64,000 bases of DNA from Microbacterium sp. AZCO (GTDB lineage Bacteria > Actinomycetota > Actinomycetes > Actinomycetales > Microbacteriaceae), in the NCBI RefSeq assembly GCF_039614715.1, contig NZ_CP154857.1, forward strand, positions 1,736,001 through 1,800,000, given 5' to 3'. Shown here one piece after another: positions 43,263 through 52,922 of the stretch. The notes beneath the pieces were generated by a model. The model had not been told where the DNA came from, searched no databases, and saw only the letters and a program-made list of their open reading frames with translations. Within the stretch, counting starts at the first letter, position 1, and each line of letters opens with the position of its first letter. Position numbers and translations under genes: made by a program.

Positions 43263-44185
43263 GCGGCCCCCGCGTGCCAGTCCGCGATGAGGCGATGCGC
43301 GATCGACGCGCGGCCGGGAAGGAGCACGTCGCCGTGGCCGGCGAGGGCCGCTCCGATCTCGTCGCGGGTGAACCAGCGGACCGCCGCGATCTCGTCGCCG
43401 TCGGCCTCCGCCGCCTCGTCGTCGATGGCCGCCGCGAGGAAGCCGACCATGAGGGAGCGCGGGTACGGCCACGCCTGCGATCCCCGGTACCTCACGTCGT
43501 GCACCTCGACCCCGCACTCCTCGCGCACCTCGCGCACGACGGTGGACTCGAGCGACTCTCCCGCCTCCGCGAAGCCCGCGAAGCACGAATAGCGGTTGGC
43601 GCCCCACAGGGCGTTAGAGCCGAGCAACAGCCGGTCGGGGTCGCGGTCGCTCGTGATGGCGACGATGACCGCCGGGTCGGTGCGCGGGAAGTGCTCGCGG
43701 CCGCACACCGGACAGCGCCGCGACCAGCCCGCGTTCCTGAGCTCCGTGAGCGATCCGCACGCGGGGCAGAACGGCGAATCGACGAGCCAGCGGCCCAGGC
43801 TGAGCGCCTCGACGAACGCACCGGCATGGGCCGTGCCGAGTTCTCCGCCGATGACCCGCAGCCCGGCCCAGCCGCCGGGAGCCGCGAAGGGCTGCTCCGC
43901 GTCCTGCGACAGCGCCGCGACGAGGACGGGGCGACCCGACGCATCCCGCCCGAGGAAGGCCCACACGGCGTCGTCGGGAACGTCGGAGGGCGCCGCGAAG
44001 TGCAGGGCGGAATGCCCCGACTCCGCCGTCGCGGCGAGGGGTGCGGCGTCGCCGTGGATGACGAGCACGCGGGTGGAGGCATCCGCCCGGAGACCCTCGA
44101 CGAGACCCTCGATCGAGCGCTCGTCCGCGGCACGGTCGATGCCAGGGCCGGCCAACCCGGAGCGGAACCCCTCGGGCGTCGTCAT
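43259..44185 (-). CDS. nudC: NAD+ diphosphatase / RNA deNADding Nudix hydrolase
   Basis: A 308-residue protein with ATG at 44185 after AGAGAGG. The central zinc ribbon has CPACGSLTELR and CPVCGREHFPR, followed by the Nudix box, GFAEAGESLESTVVREVREECGVEV (described in part), and the NudC hallmark SQAWPYPRSLMVGF after it. The enzyme splits NAD(H) to NMN(H) and AMP and removes NAD caps from RNA. Its stop overlaps the helicase start by four bases, so the two are translationally coupled. Same gene order as M. tuberculosis Rv3199c-Rv3198c. Confidence 0.95.
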   Translation of the reverse strand: MTTPEGFRSGLAGPGIDRAADERSIEGLVEGLRADASTRVLVIHGDAAPLAATAESGHSALHFAAPSDVPDDAVWAFLGRDASGRPVLVAALSQDAEQPFAAPGGWAGLRVIGGELGTAHAGAFVEALSLGRWLVDSPFCPACGSLTELRNAGWSRRCPVCGREHFPRTDPAVIVAITSDRDPDRLLLGSNALWGANRYSCFAGFAEAGESLESTVVREVREECGVEVHDVRYRGSQAWPYPRSLMVGFLAAAIDDEAAEADGDEIAAVRWFTRDEIGAALAGHGDVLLPGRASIAHRLIADWHAGAA

Positions 44186-44284
44186 CCAGCACCTCTCTCG
44201 TGGTGGTCGGGCGGCGGATCGGCGGGCGACCGGCGGGGTCTGCCTGCCAGGGCGTGGCGCGAGGGCGGGCGACGACCGCCGACC

Positions 44285-44290
44285 TACCCT
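44285..44290 (+). promoter_or_regulatory. -10 box of the 44297 gene
   Basis: TACCCT followed by six bases and ATG 44297. Confidence 0.5.
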
Positions 44291-44296
44291 GGGCTC

Positions 44297-45577
44297 ATGG
44301 CACGCTCTCCCCTCACTCTAGCCGCGTCCGTCACGTCGGCTCTGCCCCGGGTCGGCGTCGTCGGGGCGGGGGCGCTGACCGAGGGTGCGGCGGGTCGTTT
44401 CGACTCCGCCGTGGCCGATCTGGACGACGGGCGGAGGGTCGTCGTGCGGGCTCCCGCCGACACCGACGCCGCCTCCGAGCTCGCCGCCGAAGTGCGCGCG
44501 CTCCGAGCCCTCACACCCGGCGTGCGGGGACTTCTGCCCTTCCGCGCGCCGGAGCTCCTCGGTGAGACGGGCCTCGGCGACGCACGAGTCGTCGTCGTCG
44601 ACTTCCTCCCCGGGTATCGAGTGGATGCCGCGCACCTGCCGCCCGGTCGCGGAGCCGCGACCTCCGTCGGCGACGCGCTGGCCGCCCTCCACGCGCTTCC
44701 GCTGTCGATCGTCCGCACCGAGGGACTTCCCGTCCGCACTCCGCACCAGATCCGTGACGACGCGAGCCGGCTGCTCGATCGTGTGCGGGCGACGCGCAAG
44801 GCCCCGAAGGCTCTCCTCGCACGCTGGCAGCGGGCCCTCGACGCGACGGCGCTGTGGCGCTTCGAGTCGGCAGTCGTGCTCGGCGGAGCCGGCGCGGCGT
44901 CCTTCCTCTTCGAAGACGTCGACGGCGCGCCCCGTGTGACGGGCCTGCTCGAGTGGCACGGCCTGCAGGTCGGCGACCCGGCGACGGACCTCCAGTGGCT
45001 CGCCTCTGCTCCCGCCGCGGCGGACGACGTCTTCACCGCCTATGCCGCCCGCAGCTCGCGCGCCCCCGACGCGCTCGTGCGCGAACGGTCGCGTCTGTAT
45101 GCGGAGCTCGAGTTCGCGAAGTGGCTCGTGCACGGCGTGGAGAACGACCGCGACGAGATCGTCGACGATGCCGTCGCCCTGCTCTCCTCGCTCGCCGAGG
45201 GCGTGCGGCACGACGAGCTCGTCCCCGACGGCGACCTCGATGTCGAGGACGCGATCGCACTGCTCGGCCGCGTGCCCGAGAAGTCGAGCGCGCCCGTCGA
45301 CACGTCGATGCAGACCGACGCCTACGACCCGGAGGAGCTCTCGCTGTGGGTCCAGGACGACTCGGAGCCGGATGCCGCCGGCGCCACGACACGAGTAGAG
45401 CTCGCACCCGAGCCCGAACCGGCGGTCCTGGCCTACGAGGACGTGTCGACCGCCCCGATCGAGCTCCTGTCGTCGACCGGCAGCCTTCCGGCCGCCCCCG
45501 AGGTCGATGAGGAGCGCGAGGCCGAGCGCGCGTCGCGCGCCGCGTTCCAGCGCTGGACCAGCTCGTCCTCGGAGTAG
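44297..45577 (+). CDS. Aminoglycoside/macrolide phosphotransferase-fold protein, probably a pseudokinase
   Basis: A 426-residue protein with ATG at 44297. The first 300 residues follow the phosphotransferase fold: an N-lobe with VVVRAPADTDAASELAAEV, then VVVVDFLPGYRVD, and a C-lobe ending in LLEWHGLQVGDPATDLQWLA, which matches the usual IDWE...GDPxxDL element. The catalytic loop that should read HGDxxxxN is instead LGGAGAASFLF, and the metal-binding Asp is Glu (LEW). Kinase activity is therefore unlikely. The last 100 residues are acidic and low complexity. No resistance role is implied. The final 145 bases overlap the AdnB-like gene on the opposite strand. Confidence 0.75.
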   Translation: MARSPLTLAASVTSALPRVGVVGAGALTEGAAGRFDSAVADLDDGRRVVVRAPADTDAASELAAEVRALRALTPGVRGLLPFRAPELLGETGLGDARVVVVDFLPGYRVDAAHLPPGRGAATSVGDALAALHALPLSIVRTEGLPVRTPHQIRDDASRLLDRVRATRKAPKALLARWQRALDATALWRFESAVVLGGAGAASFLFEDVDGAPRVTGLLEWHGLQVGDPATDLQWLASAPAAADDVFTAYAARSSRAPDALVRERSRLYAELEFAKWLVHGVENDRDEIVDDAVALLSSLAEGVRHDELVPDGDLDVEDAIALLGRVPEKSSAPVDTSMQTDAYDPEELSLWVQDDSEPDAAGATTRVELAPEPEPAVLAYEDVSTAPIELLSSTGSLPAAPEVDEEREAERASRAAFQRWTSSSSE

Positions 45578-48500
45578 ACCCGGTCCGACCGGATCACCCG
45601 GTCGTGACCGACGTAGTACAGCGCTACGTCGATCTGATCGAGGGGCACGCCGTGCCGCTTGTGGTACGCGATGCGATACAGCGCGAGCTGCAGCATCCGC
45701 TCCTCCCGCTCGGCCGCTGACGAGGGCGGGCGGCCCGTCTTCCAGTCGACGATCTCGATGCGTCCGCCGCGATCCGCGCGCCGGTAGACGGCGTCGAGCT
45801 TGCAGATGACGTGGCCCAGCTGCTCCGCGCCCTCGAGAGTGATGTCGATCTCGGACTCCACCTCGATCGGCTGGAGCGGGCCCCACTCCGATGCCTCGAA
45901 GGTCGCTTTGAGCCGCTCCAGCGCCTGCTCCTCCTCGACGGACACTTCGGTCTCGGGCGCATCGTCGTCGATCTCCCAGAGACCGTCGTCGAGCGAGGCG
46001 ACACGTCCGGCGAGCCCGGACCGCTGCTCGACCCACGCGTGGAAGAGCGTGCCCCGGAGCGTCTCGCCATACGGCCGCTCGGGCAGCGGCCGCGCGATCG
46101 CCTTGACCGTCGCCCCGTAGTCTCCGACGAAGTCCTTGAACCGGGAGGCGCCGATGCGCGCGGGCGCCTCCGCGACGTTCCCGCGGCGTCGTCGCTCGGC
46201 TTCGGCGAGGAGGGGCCGGAGGATCTCGTCCGCCTCGGGCGCACGCGCGCTCGCGGCCTCGACCTCGGCGGCCGCGCGTTCGACGATCGCGCGACGGTCG
46301 CCGAGCGGATCGAGGGGCCAGCTCAAGATGCGGCCGCCCTGCTCGAGGTACGGATTGTCGCCGGGATCGCTCGCGTCGATCTCGTCCGCGCCGAGCGCAT
46401 CGAGCATCTCGACGAGGTAGCGGCTGGGCTTGCGGGCCGACTGCTGGCCCGCCCAGTGAGAGCCCGTCAGAAGCAGGTCTGACCGTGCGCGGGTGACGGC
46501 GACGTAGGCCAGCCGGCGCTCTTCGCGCTCCTGGTGTGCGCGGTCGGCTTCGCGGAACGCCTCGATGGCCGGTGCCAGATCGCCGGTGTCGTCGGGCAGG
46601 TCCCAGGCGAGCTGCGGCAGGGCGTCGCGATCTCCGCGCAGCGCGTACGGGAGGACGCCGAAGGCGAGCCAGCCCGACACCGTGCGCGGCGCCTTCGGAA
46701 GCTCGCTCTCGACGAGGCGCACGACGGCGACGGCATCCCATTCCAGGCCCTTCGACCCGTGGATCGTGAGAAGCTGCACGACGCCCGGCTCGGGAGGCTC
46801 GGGGCGCGGCATCAGCTCGTCGGTCTCCTCGGCGTGATCGAGCCACGCGAGCAGGCTCGCGACAGAACCCCGATCGTCGGCCAGGAGGAACGAACGCACC
46901 TCGTCGAGGAAGGAGCGCAGGCGGGAGGACGCGAGACGCGCAGGGCCGCGGGCCTCGTTCGCGGCGAGCTCGATGTCGAGGCGCAGCTCGAGCTCGATCA
47001 TGCGGATGAGGTCGGGGATGGGCTGACCGACCGCGCGGCGCAGACGCTCGAAGAGCTCGCCGGCCTCGCGGAGGCGCGCACGACCCGCCGGCGAGATGTC
47101 GGCCGTCAGCCGGTAGTCGTCGGGCGCGCGGCGGACGAACTCGAGCGCGTCGATGATCGAGACCTGCTCGTCGGTGCCGGCCGAGCCTCGGATGCGCTGC
47201 ACGAGCTCGGCGTCGAACGGGGTGAGGCTCGCGTCACGGCGCGCCAGCGTCTCGGCGAGGGCGTGGAGGGCCGCGAGGTCCGGCACCCCGAGCGCGAACC
47301 GGGGCCCGGTCAGGATGCGCAGAAGGGCGGACCCCTGCATCGGGTCGTGCACGACGCGCAGCGCCGAGATGACGTCGACGACCTCGGGCGCCGAGAGGAG
47401 CCCGCCGAGGCCCAGGATGCGGTTCGGCACGCCCGCGCGGTCGAGCGCCTCGGAGAAGAGCTGCATGTGGCGCTTCGTGCGGAACAGGACGGCGCCGGAG
47501 TGAGGGCTGTCGGTCCGCGCCGCATGCTCGGCCTGAACGCGCGCGAACCACTGGGCGACCTCGCGCGCCTCCTCGTCGACGCTGGAGGCGTAGCGGTGCT
47601 CGACGCGACCCTCGCCCGCGCCGGGGCGCGGGGCCAGCGGCTCGACGTCCACCGTGCCGGGCGCCGTTCCGGCCAAGAGCGCATTCGCGGCGGTGAGGAC
47701 GCCGAGGTCGTTCCGCCAGCTGATCATGAGCGTGTGTCGCGCGACCGGCGTCGATCGCGCGAACGCGCGAGGGAAGGCTGCCAGATTGTCGGCCGAGGCG
47801 CCTCGCCAGCCGTAGATCGACTGCTGCGGGTCTCCCACCGCCATGACGGGGGTGTCGTGGAAGATCGCGGCCAGAAGCTGCGTCTGGATGACCGACGTGT
47901 CCTGGTACTCGTCGAGCAGCACGACGCGGTACTGGTCGCGGAGCTCGTCGGCGACGTCCGGAGCGGCCTCGACGATCTGCAGCGCGCCCGCGACCTGGTC
48001 GGCGAAGTCCAGGGTGTCGTCGGCGTGCTTGCGCTCGGCGTAGTCGGCGACCAGTCCGGCGAGGACGGGCAGGCCGCTGAGGCTCTTTCGGGCGCCGTCG
48101 ACGAGGTCCTGGTGCTTCTTCAGCCGGCAGGAGATGTCTTCGAGGCGATCGGCCCAGCGATCGCCGAAAGCCGCGAGCTCGGCGAGGTCGACCCGGTTGT
48201 CGAGAACCTCCCCTGCCAGACGGTGCACGGCGTCCACGACCGTCGAGAAGGCCTCTTCGCGCTCGGAGAGGCGCGCGTCCTGCGACGCGATCACGACCCG
48301 CCGTGCGAGCAGCCACGATCCCGACTGGCTGAGAAGCGCCGACTCCGGGTCGCGTCCGATGCGCGCGCCGTGATCGCGCACGATCGCATCGGCGAACGAA
48401 TTGTAGGTCGCCACCCGTGCGCGCTGCAGCAGCGCGTCGGCTGTCGCGCCCGGTCTCTCGCCGCCCGTTCCGAACTCGATCGCGAGCGCGTCGAGGAAGA

Positions 48501-48942
48501 GCGCGAAGGCGTCCTGCCGCTCACGCGCCGGCAGCCCGGCATGGTCGCGCCAGAAGGCGGCCAGGTCGCCCCGCTCGGCCAGCTCCTCGAGGTGGGGAAG
48601 CAGGCCGCGGCGCTCGTACTCCCCGATCGTGGTGAGGCGGCGCTGGATGCGCTCCGACAGCTCACCCGCCGCCTTCCGCGTGAAGGTGAGTCCGAGCACC
48701 TGCTCGGCGCGGACGTGCCCGTTCGCGACGAGCCACACGACGCGCCCCGACATCGTCTCGGTCTTGCCGCTGCCGGCTCCCGCGATCACGATCGCGGGAG
48801 CGGCGGGCGCCTCGATGACGGCACGCTGCTCGGGTGTCGGCTGCGGCAGGCCGAGCGCCAGCGCGACGGTGGACGCCGAGATCGAGAGCCGGCCGGGCCA
48901 CGCCGGCTCAGTGAGCTCGGAGACGGGAAGCGTCATCGTCAC
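45433..48942 (-). CDS. AdnB-like UvrD-family helicase-nuclease subunit
   Basis: A 1169-residue protein read from GTG 48942, overlapping the upstream partner's stop by four bases. SF1A motifs: PEQRAVIEAP, VIAGAGSGKTETM (Walker A), TRKAAGELSERIQ, LLDEYQDTSVIQ (Walker B), VGDPQQSIYGWRGA, LTIHGSKGLEWDAVAVV and ERRLAYVAVTRARSD. The C-terminal PD-(D/E)xK nuclease has IEIVDWKTGRPP and LQLALYRIAY. By gene order it corresponds to mycobacterial AdnB (Rv3201c), which with AdnA resects double-strand breaks. The final residues overlap the 44297 gene on the other strand. Confidence 0.85.
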   Translation of the reverse strand: MTMTLPVSELTEPAWPGRLSISASTVALALGLPQPTPEQRAVIEAPAAPAIVIAGAGSGKTETMSGRVVWLVANGHVRAEQVLGLTFTRKAAGELSERIQRRLTTIGEYERRGLLPHLEELAERGDLAAFWRDHAGLPARERQDAFALFLDALAIEFGTGGERPGATADALLQRARVATYNSFADAIVRDHGARIGRDPESALLSQSGSWLLARRVVIASQDARLSEREEAFSTVVDAVHRLAGEVLDNRVDLAELAAFGDRWADRLEDISCRLKKHQDLVDGARKSLSGLPVLAGLVADYAERKHADDTLDFADQVAGALQIVEAAPDVADELRDQYRVVLLDEYQDTSVIQTQLLAAIFHDTPVMAVGDPQQSIYGWRGASADNLAAFPRAFARSTPVARHTLMISWRNDLGVLTAANALLAGTAPGTVDVEPLAPRPGAGEGRVEHRYASSVDEEAREVAQWFARVQAEHAARTDSPHSGAVLFRTKRHMQLFSEALDRAGVPNRILGLGGLLSAPEVVDVISALRVVHDPMQGSALLRILTGPRFALGVPDLAALHALAETLARRDASLTPFDAELVQRIRGSAGTDEQVSIIDALEFVRRAPDDYRLTADISPAGRARLREAGELFERLRRAVGQPIPDLIRMIELELRLDIELAANEARGPARLASSRLRSFLDEVRSFLLADDRGSVASLLAWLDHAEETDELMPRPEPPEPGVVQLLTIHGSKGLEWDAVAVVRLVESELPKAPRTVSGWLAFGVLPYALRGDRDALPQLAWDLPDDTGDLAPAIEAFREADRAHQEREERRLAYVAVTRARSDLLLTGSHWAGQQSARKPSRYLVEMLDALGADEIDASDPGDNPYLEQGGRILSWPLDPLGDRRAIVERAAAEVEAASARAPEADEILRPLLAEAERRRRGNVAEAPARIGASRFKDFVGDYGATVKAIARPLPERPYGETLRGTLFHAWVEQRSGLAGRVASLDDGLWEIDDDAPETEVSVEEEQALERLKATFEASEWGPLQPIEVESEIDITLEGAEQLGHVICKLDAVYRRADRGGRIEIVDWKTGRPPSSAAEREERMLQLALYRIAYHKRHGVPLDQIDVALYYVGHDRVIRSDRVYSEDELVQRWNAARDARSASRSSSTSGAAGRLPVDDRSSIGAVDTSS

Positions 48943-51900
48943 GAGGCGGACACCGCCTTCACGGTGTGCAGCGCGCAGACGCCGAAGCGCGAGGTCGCGC
49001 AGTGGGCATCGATCGGCGCGTCGAAGTGATCGGCCGCCATCGCCCTCGCAGCGGTCGCGATGACGTCGAGGAAGGCCGAGCGGGCCTCGGCATCCATCGG
49101 CGCCTGCCGCGCGAGCCGGTAATCCGGCTCCTTCTGGGTGGTCTTGGACAGCACGATGAGCCGCGCTCCGGCGTTCGCCGCATCGTCGGCACCGGGAACG
49201 AGACCCTCGAGGAATGCGAGCTGATACGCCGCGAGCTGGGGATCGTCGCCGACTTTGTCGTCGCTGAACCGCGTCTCGGAGCGGCCCGTCTTGAGATCGA
49301 CGATCATTACCCTCTCGTCCTCGGGCCGCGTCTGGTCGTGCGGCACTCCTTCACCCCGCCCCGGCGGGTAGACCTCCACACGGTCGATCGATCCGCTCAG
49401 CACGGCCCACCTCCCTTCGCGCGGCTCGTCGCCGGGCTCGACGACATGCACCGGCGGGATCTCGCCGGGCGCGGCATCCATCCCCACCGCGAGACGGAAT
49501 CGCGCTTCGGCGCCGATCGTCCGGCCGCCGTGGGTGTGGAACGTGTGCAGGTATCGATGCAGGCGCACGGCGAGGAGCTCGGCCCACGCCCGCTCCTTCC
49601 GGGAGAGCCACTCGGCCTCGAACTCGAGCTCACCCCAGCGATCGTCGACGATCGCCCGGATGTCGTCGAGGTCGCCCGACGGCACCTCCTCCATGGCGGC
49701 ATGAAGGATCGTGCCGGCCCCCGCCGACCAGCTCTGCGTGTCGCCGCCGAGCGCCCGGATGGCCCAATCGAGCCCGCAGTCGCCGAACGTCTTGAGCTTC
49801 GAGGGCGACACGGGCACCGGCGCCCGGAGAGCGTCGCGCAGCGGCCCCTCCGAGGTCGGCGGCGCGACGCCGAACCACTGTGCGGTCGCCGCACCCGCGA
49901 CCCCCTCGCGTGCGAGCACGACGAGCTGCTCGGCCGCGTGCGCGCGAACGCCCGGCGATGCCGATGTGGTGAGGGTGCGGCGGTGCTGCGCCACGAGCCC
50001 GCGAAGGGTCAGGGGATGCTGCGCCTCAGCCCGCTCGAAGGCGTCGGTGTCGGGCTCGGGGAGGAACGAGAACAGCGGACTCGGCCCGAGATCGTCGTCG
50101 TCGACCGCCGTGACGGCGAGGCGAACGCGCGCACGGGAGACGGCACGCACGAACAGCCGCAGCTCGTCGTGGAGCGCCTCGCGGCGCCGGTCGAGCGCGG
50201 CGGGCGCCTGCGGCTCGCTCTGCCCGGCGCGGAACGCGGCGACATCGTCGGCGAGGCGCCATGCCCCGAGCGTGCCGCCGCGGGGCCGCAGATTGGGCCA
50301 CACGCCGTCCTGCAGGCCGGCGATGACCACGCCGTCGAACTCGGCGCCCAGGGCCGACGCGGGTGTGAGGACGGCGACGGTGTCGGCGTGATCGGGCGCC
50401 GTCAGGATGTCTTCCGGCACCGCGCTGTCGAGGATGCGACGGAGGAAGACGGCCGGATTCTCGCGTGGCGCACGCTCGACGAACCGTTTCGCGGCGTCGA
50501 ACAGCGCGACGAGCGCGTCGAGCGCGCGATTGGCCTCGGCGGAGAAGACGCCCGGCGTGGCGGCCACCTCGCTCCACACCCCGGCGAGCGAGCGTCCCGA
50601 GATGTCGCGCGCCCGATCCCACACGAGCCACAGCAGAGCGTGCACGTTCGCCCCGCGCTCGGACTCCTCCCGCAGGAGCAGAAGCGTCTCTGCCACGCGT
50701 TCTGCCGCGCGCGCCTCGGGCGAGTCGAGCAGCACGAGGGCGGCGGGGTGCTCCATCGCCTCGGACAGCAGCTCGCGCGCAGCCGGCGCCGGCGGTGAGC
50801 CGGGCTCCCCCGCCTGCCGCAGCGCGGCGTGTCGGAGGCGAGCGCGGAGCCTCCGGAGGCTCACGGCATCCAGGCCCCCGAAGGGCGACAGGAGGGCGGC
50901 CGTGAGCTGCTCGTACGAGCGCTCGGACGCCGGCGTCATGCCGAGCGCGACGAACTCCACCAGCTCGCGCACGACTCCCTCGCCGCCGAGCGGCCGAGGA
51001 AGTGCGGCCGCTCGCGTCGGGACTTCGCGCGCCGCGAGCTCGACCTCCAGGTCGGCGACCTGCCTCGTGTCGTGCGCGATGACGGCCAGGCGGTTCCACG
51101 GAATCCCCTCGAGCACGTGCCACTCGCGCAGCAGCCGGGCGATGCGGTCGACCTCCTCGAAGGGCGAGGGCGCGAGAAGGCAGACGACGGACCCGTCGCG
51201 CTCGGCTTCCGCCGGCCCGGGCGGCCGCCGATGGGCGACGGTGCCCGACACGCCGATCGCCTCGGTGATGCCCCGCGTGAGACGAGTCAGTGCCGATCCG
51301 GCCCGGTGCGGCTCGTCGAGCACCCACAGCTCGCCCAGCTGCGCAGCGAGTTCGGCGAAGAGGTCGGCGCTCGCCCCGCGGAAGGCGCCCGACCCGATGT
51401 CGGGATCGCCGAGCGCGATGACGGCGACGCCGCGGGCGCGGAATGCCCGGACGAGGCTGACACCTCCCGGGGTGAGCTCCTGAGCGTCGTCGACCAGCAC
51501 GACCCGCAGTCGCGCCGCGGCACCGAGCACACGCTCGCCCTCATCGCCGAACGGGGCACCCTCGAGCAGCGCGGCGGCCTCGCGCACGAGCTCGGCGGGG
51601 TCTCGGTGGGCGGAGCGCATGGAGCCGAGGACGTCGCGGTACTCGCGGAGGAACGAAGCGGTCGCGACCCACGCCGGGCGGCCGTAGGCCTCCCCCACCG
51701 CCGCGAGCTCGGAGGGCGAGATCGCCCGCTCGCTGCACTCGGCGGCGAGGGCGCGCAACTCCGCCCGGAACTGCCGCGAGCCGCGCAGCGCGGAGCCGAG
51801 ACCCTCCGGCCATCGGTCGCGGCCGGCCGCGGCATCCTCGTCGTCTCCGGCCAGGAGCTCGGCGACGATGCGGTCCTGGTCGCCGGCGGTCAGAAGCTGC

Positions 51901-52253
51901 GGGGGCGCCGCATTCGCCGCGACCGCCGTCGCACGCACGACCTGGAATGCGAAGGACGCGACCGAGCGGGCGAGCGGCCCCGGCGTCGCGAGATCGAGGC
52001 CGGCGCCGAGACGGTCGCGCAGCGCCGTCGCCGTCTGCCGGGTGGGCGTCAGCACGAGCAGCTCGTCGGGGGCGAGCAGCCCCTCCCCGAGAAGCCGCTC
52101 GACGCGCGCCGCGAGGGCGGTCGTCTTGCCCGTCCCGGGCGCTCCGACGACGGTGCCGGACGCATCTGCGGGCAGCTCGACGACGGCTCGCTGGGCGGAG
52201 TCGAGGTCGGGTGCGGGCGTCACATCATCGACGGTAGCGCCCGCCTCCGACAT
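48939..52253 (-). CDS. AdnA-like helicase-nuclease subunit
   Basis: Start taken at ATG 52253 (MSEAGATVDD); upstream codons to 52391 run antisense to the DUF3107 gene and look unconserved, and a GTG near 52226 is an alternative. About 1104 residues. Motifs: LDSAQRAVVELP, VVGAPGTGKTTALAARV (Walker A), VVLVDDAQELTPGGVSLV (here a DDAQ Walker B), and a C-terminal nuclease with VMIVDLKTGRSE and DDPQLAAYQLAFLEG. It is the upstream partner of the AdnB-like gene with a 4-base overlap, matching the order of M. tuberculosis Rv3202c-Rv3201c. The pair should form the end-resecting motor-nuclease used in place of RecBCD. Confidence 0.83.
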   Translation of the reverse strand: MSEAGATVDDVTPAPDLDSAQRAVVELPADASGTVVGAPGTGKTTALAARVERLLGEGLLAPDELLVLTPTRQTATALRDRLGAGLDLATPGPLARSVASFAFQVVRATAVAANAAPPQLLTAGDQDRIVAELLAGDDEDAAAGRDRWPEGLGSALRGSRQFRAELRALAAECSERAISPSELAAVGEAYGRPAWVATASFLREYRDVLGSMRSAHRDPAELVREAAALLEGAPFGDEGERVLGAAARLRVVLVDDAQELTPGGVSLVRAFRARGVAVIALGDPDIGSGAFRGASADLFAELAAQLGELWVLDEPHRAGSALTRLTRGITEAIGVSGTVAHRRPPGPAEAERDGSVVCLLAPSPFEEVDRIARLLREWHVLEGIPWNRLAVIAHDTRQVADLEVELAAREVPTRAAALPRPLGGEGVVRELVEFVALGMTPASERSYEQLTAALLSPFGGLDAVSLRRLRARLRHAALRQAGEPGSPPAPAARELLSEAMEHPAALVLLDSPEARAAERVAETLLLLREESERGANVHALLWLVWDRARDISGRSLAGVWSEVAATPGVFSAEANRALDALVALFDAAKRFVERAPRENPAVFLRRILDSAVPEDILTAPDHADTVAVLTPASALGAEFDGVVIAGLQDGVWPNLRPRGGTLGAWRLADDVAAFRAGQSEPQAPAALDRRREALHDELRLFVRAVSRARVRLAVTAVDDDDLGPSPLFSFLPEPDTDAFERAEAQHPLTLRGLVAQHRRTLTTSASPGVRAHAAEQLVVLAREGVAGAATAQWFGVAPPTSEGPLRDALRAPVPVSPSKLKTFGDCGLDWAIRALGGDTQSWSAGAGTILHAAMEEVPSGDLDDIRAIVDDRWGELEFEAEWLSRKERAWAELLAVRLHRYLHTFHTHGGRTIGAEARFRLAVGMDAAPGEIPPVHVVEPGDEPREGRWAVLSGSIDRVEVYPPGRGEGVPHDQTRPEDERVMIVDLKTGRSETRFSDDKVGDDPQLAAYQLAFLEGLVPGADDAANAGARLIVLSKTTQKEPDYRLARQAPMDAEARSAFLDVIATAARAMAADHFDAPIDAHCATSRFGVCALHTVKAVSAS

Positions 52254-52335
52254 CGCCTGCTGCGCCGTCAGCGTGCCGCTCGGACGTTCGCCCAGAGCGT
52301 GCGCCACGGCGGCCGGAGGCCCCGAGCAGGTGTCG

Positions 52336-52341
52336 TAGAGT
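52336..52341 (+). promoter_or_regulatory. -10 box of the DUF3107 gene
   Basis: TAGAGT, giving a leader of about 46 bases to GTG 52394. Confidence 0.4.
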
Positions 52342-52393
52342 TGCCATGCAACGGCGAGTCCGGGCCTGCGCCCGGCGGCAGAAAGGCACATAC

Positions 52394-52618
52394 GTGGAGA
52401 TCCGCATCGGCATCGCGAACACCGGCCGCGAGCTCAGCTTCGAGACGAACGAGCCGGCCGACGCCATCAAGAAGGCGATCGCCTCCGCTCTCGACTCGGG
52501 TTCGACGCACCTGTCGCTCACCGACTCGAAGGGCAACTCCTACATCGTGCCCACCGCGGGCCTGGCCTACATCGAGCTGGGCAGCGAAGAGGCGCGTCGC
52601 GTCGGCTTCGTCGCCTGA
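52394..52618 (+). CDS. DUF3107 family protein
   Basis: I choose GTG 52394 (VEIRIGIANTGREL) because AGAAAGG lies eight bases upstream; an ATG at 52346 is in frame but the extra residues are not family-like. The 74-residue protein matches the actinobacterial DUF3107 family (M. tuberculosis Rv3208A, TB9.4): EIRIGI, then ELSFETNEPADAI, a central helix, LSLTDSKGNSYIVPTAGLAYIELG and the final RRVGFVA. Function unknown; probably cytoplasmic and small-domain beta-alpha. It shares an intergenic region with the AdnA-like gene and is followed by a membrane protein seven bases on. Confidence 0.88.
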   Translation: MEIRIGIANTGRELSFETNEPADAIKKAIASALDSGSTHLSLTDSKGNSYIVPTAGLAYIELGSEEARRVGFVA

Positions 52619-52625
52619 CCCGGCC

Positions 52626-52913
52626 ATGCAGATCCTCCTCGCCTTCATCGTCGGGGCCGTCGTGGGTCTCGCGGTCCACTACCTGGCGGGCGGGCGCGAC
52701 ACGCGCGGCGTCGCGCTGGCACCGATCCTCGGCGCGTTCTTCGCCGGTCTCGTCTGGATGATCCTCACCTGGGCGGGCGTCGGTCTCGACAGCGTCGTCC
52801 TGTGGCTGTCGCCGCTCGTCGTCTCCTGGCTCGCGTGGCCGGTCGTGGCGCTCCTCGCCCGCACCCGCCGCACGCACGACCAGGAGGAGCGCAAGCGCCT
52901 GCGCATCGCCTGA
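52626..52913 (+). CDS. Small three-helix membrane protein
   Basis: A 95-residue protein with ATG at 52626, seven bases after the DUF3107 stop. Three membrane segments are visible: ILLAFIVGAVVGLAVHYLA, ALAPILGAFFAGLVWMIL and VVLWLSPLVVSWLAWPVVALL. A basic-acidic tail (RTRRTHDQEERKRLRIA) ends it. I recognise no named family. It is probably co-transcribed with the DUF3107 gene and ends before a hairpin. Confidence 0.75.
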   Translation: MQILLAFIVGAVVGLAVHYLAGGRDTRGVALAPILGAFFAGLVWMILTWAGVGLDSVVLWLSPLVVSWLAWPVVALLARTRRTHDQEERKRLRIA

Positions 52914-52922
52914 CGCTGATCC

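Noticed and set aside
44297..45577. Macrolide or aminoglycoside resistance kinase
   Set aside because: Catalytic HGD and Asn residues are missing, so a resistance function is not supported.
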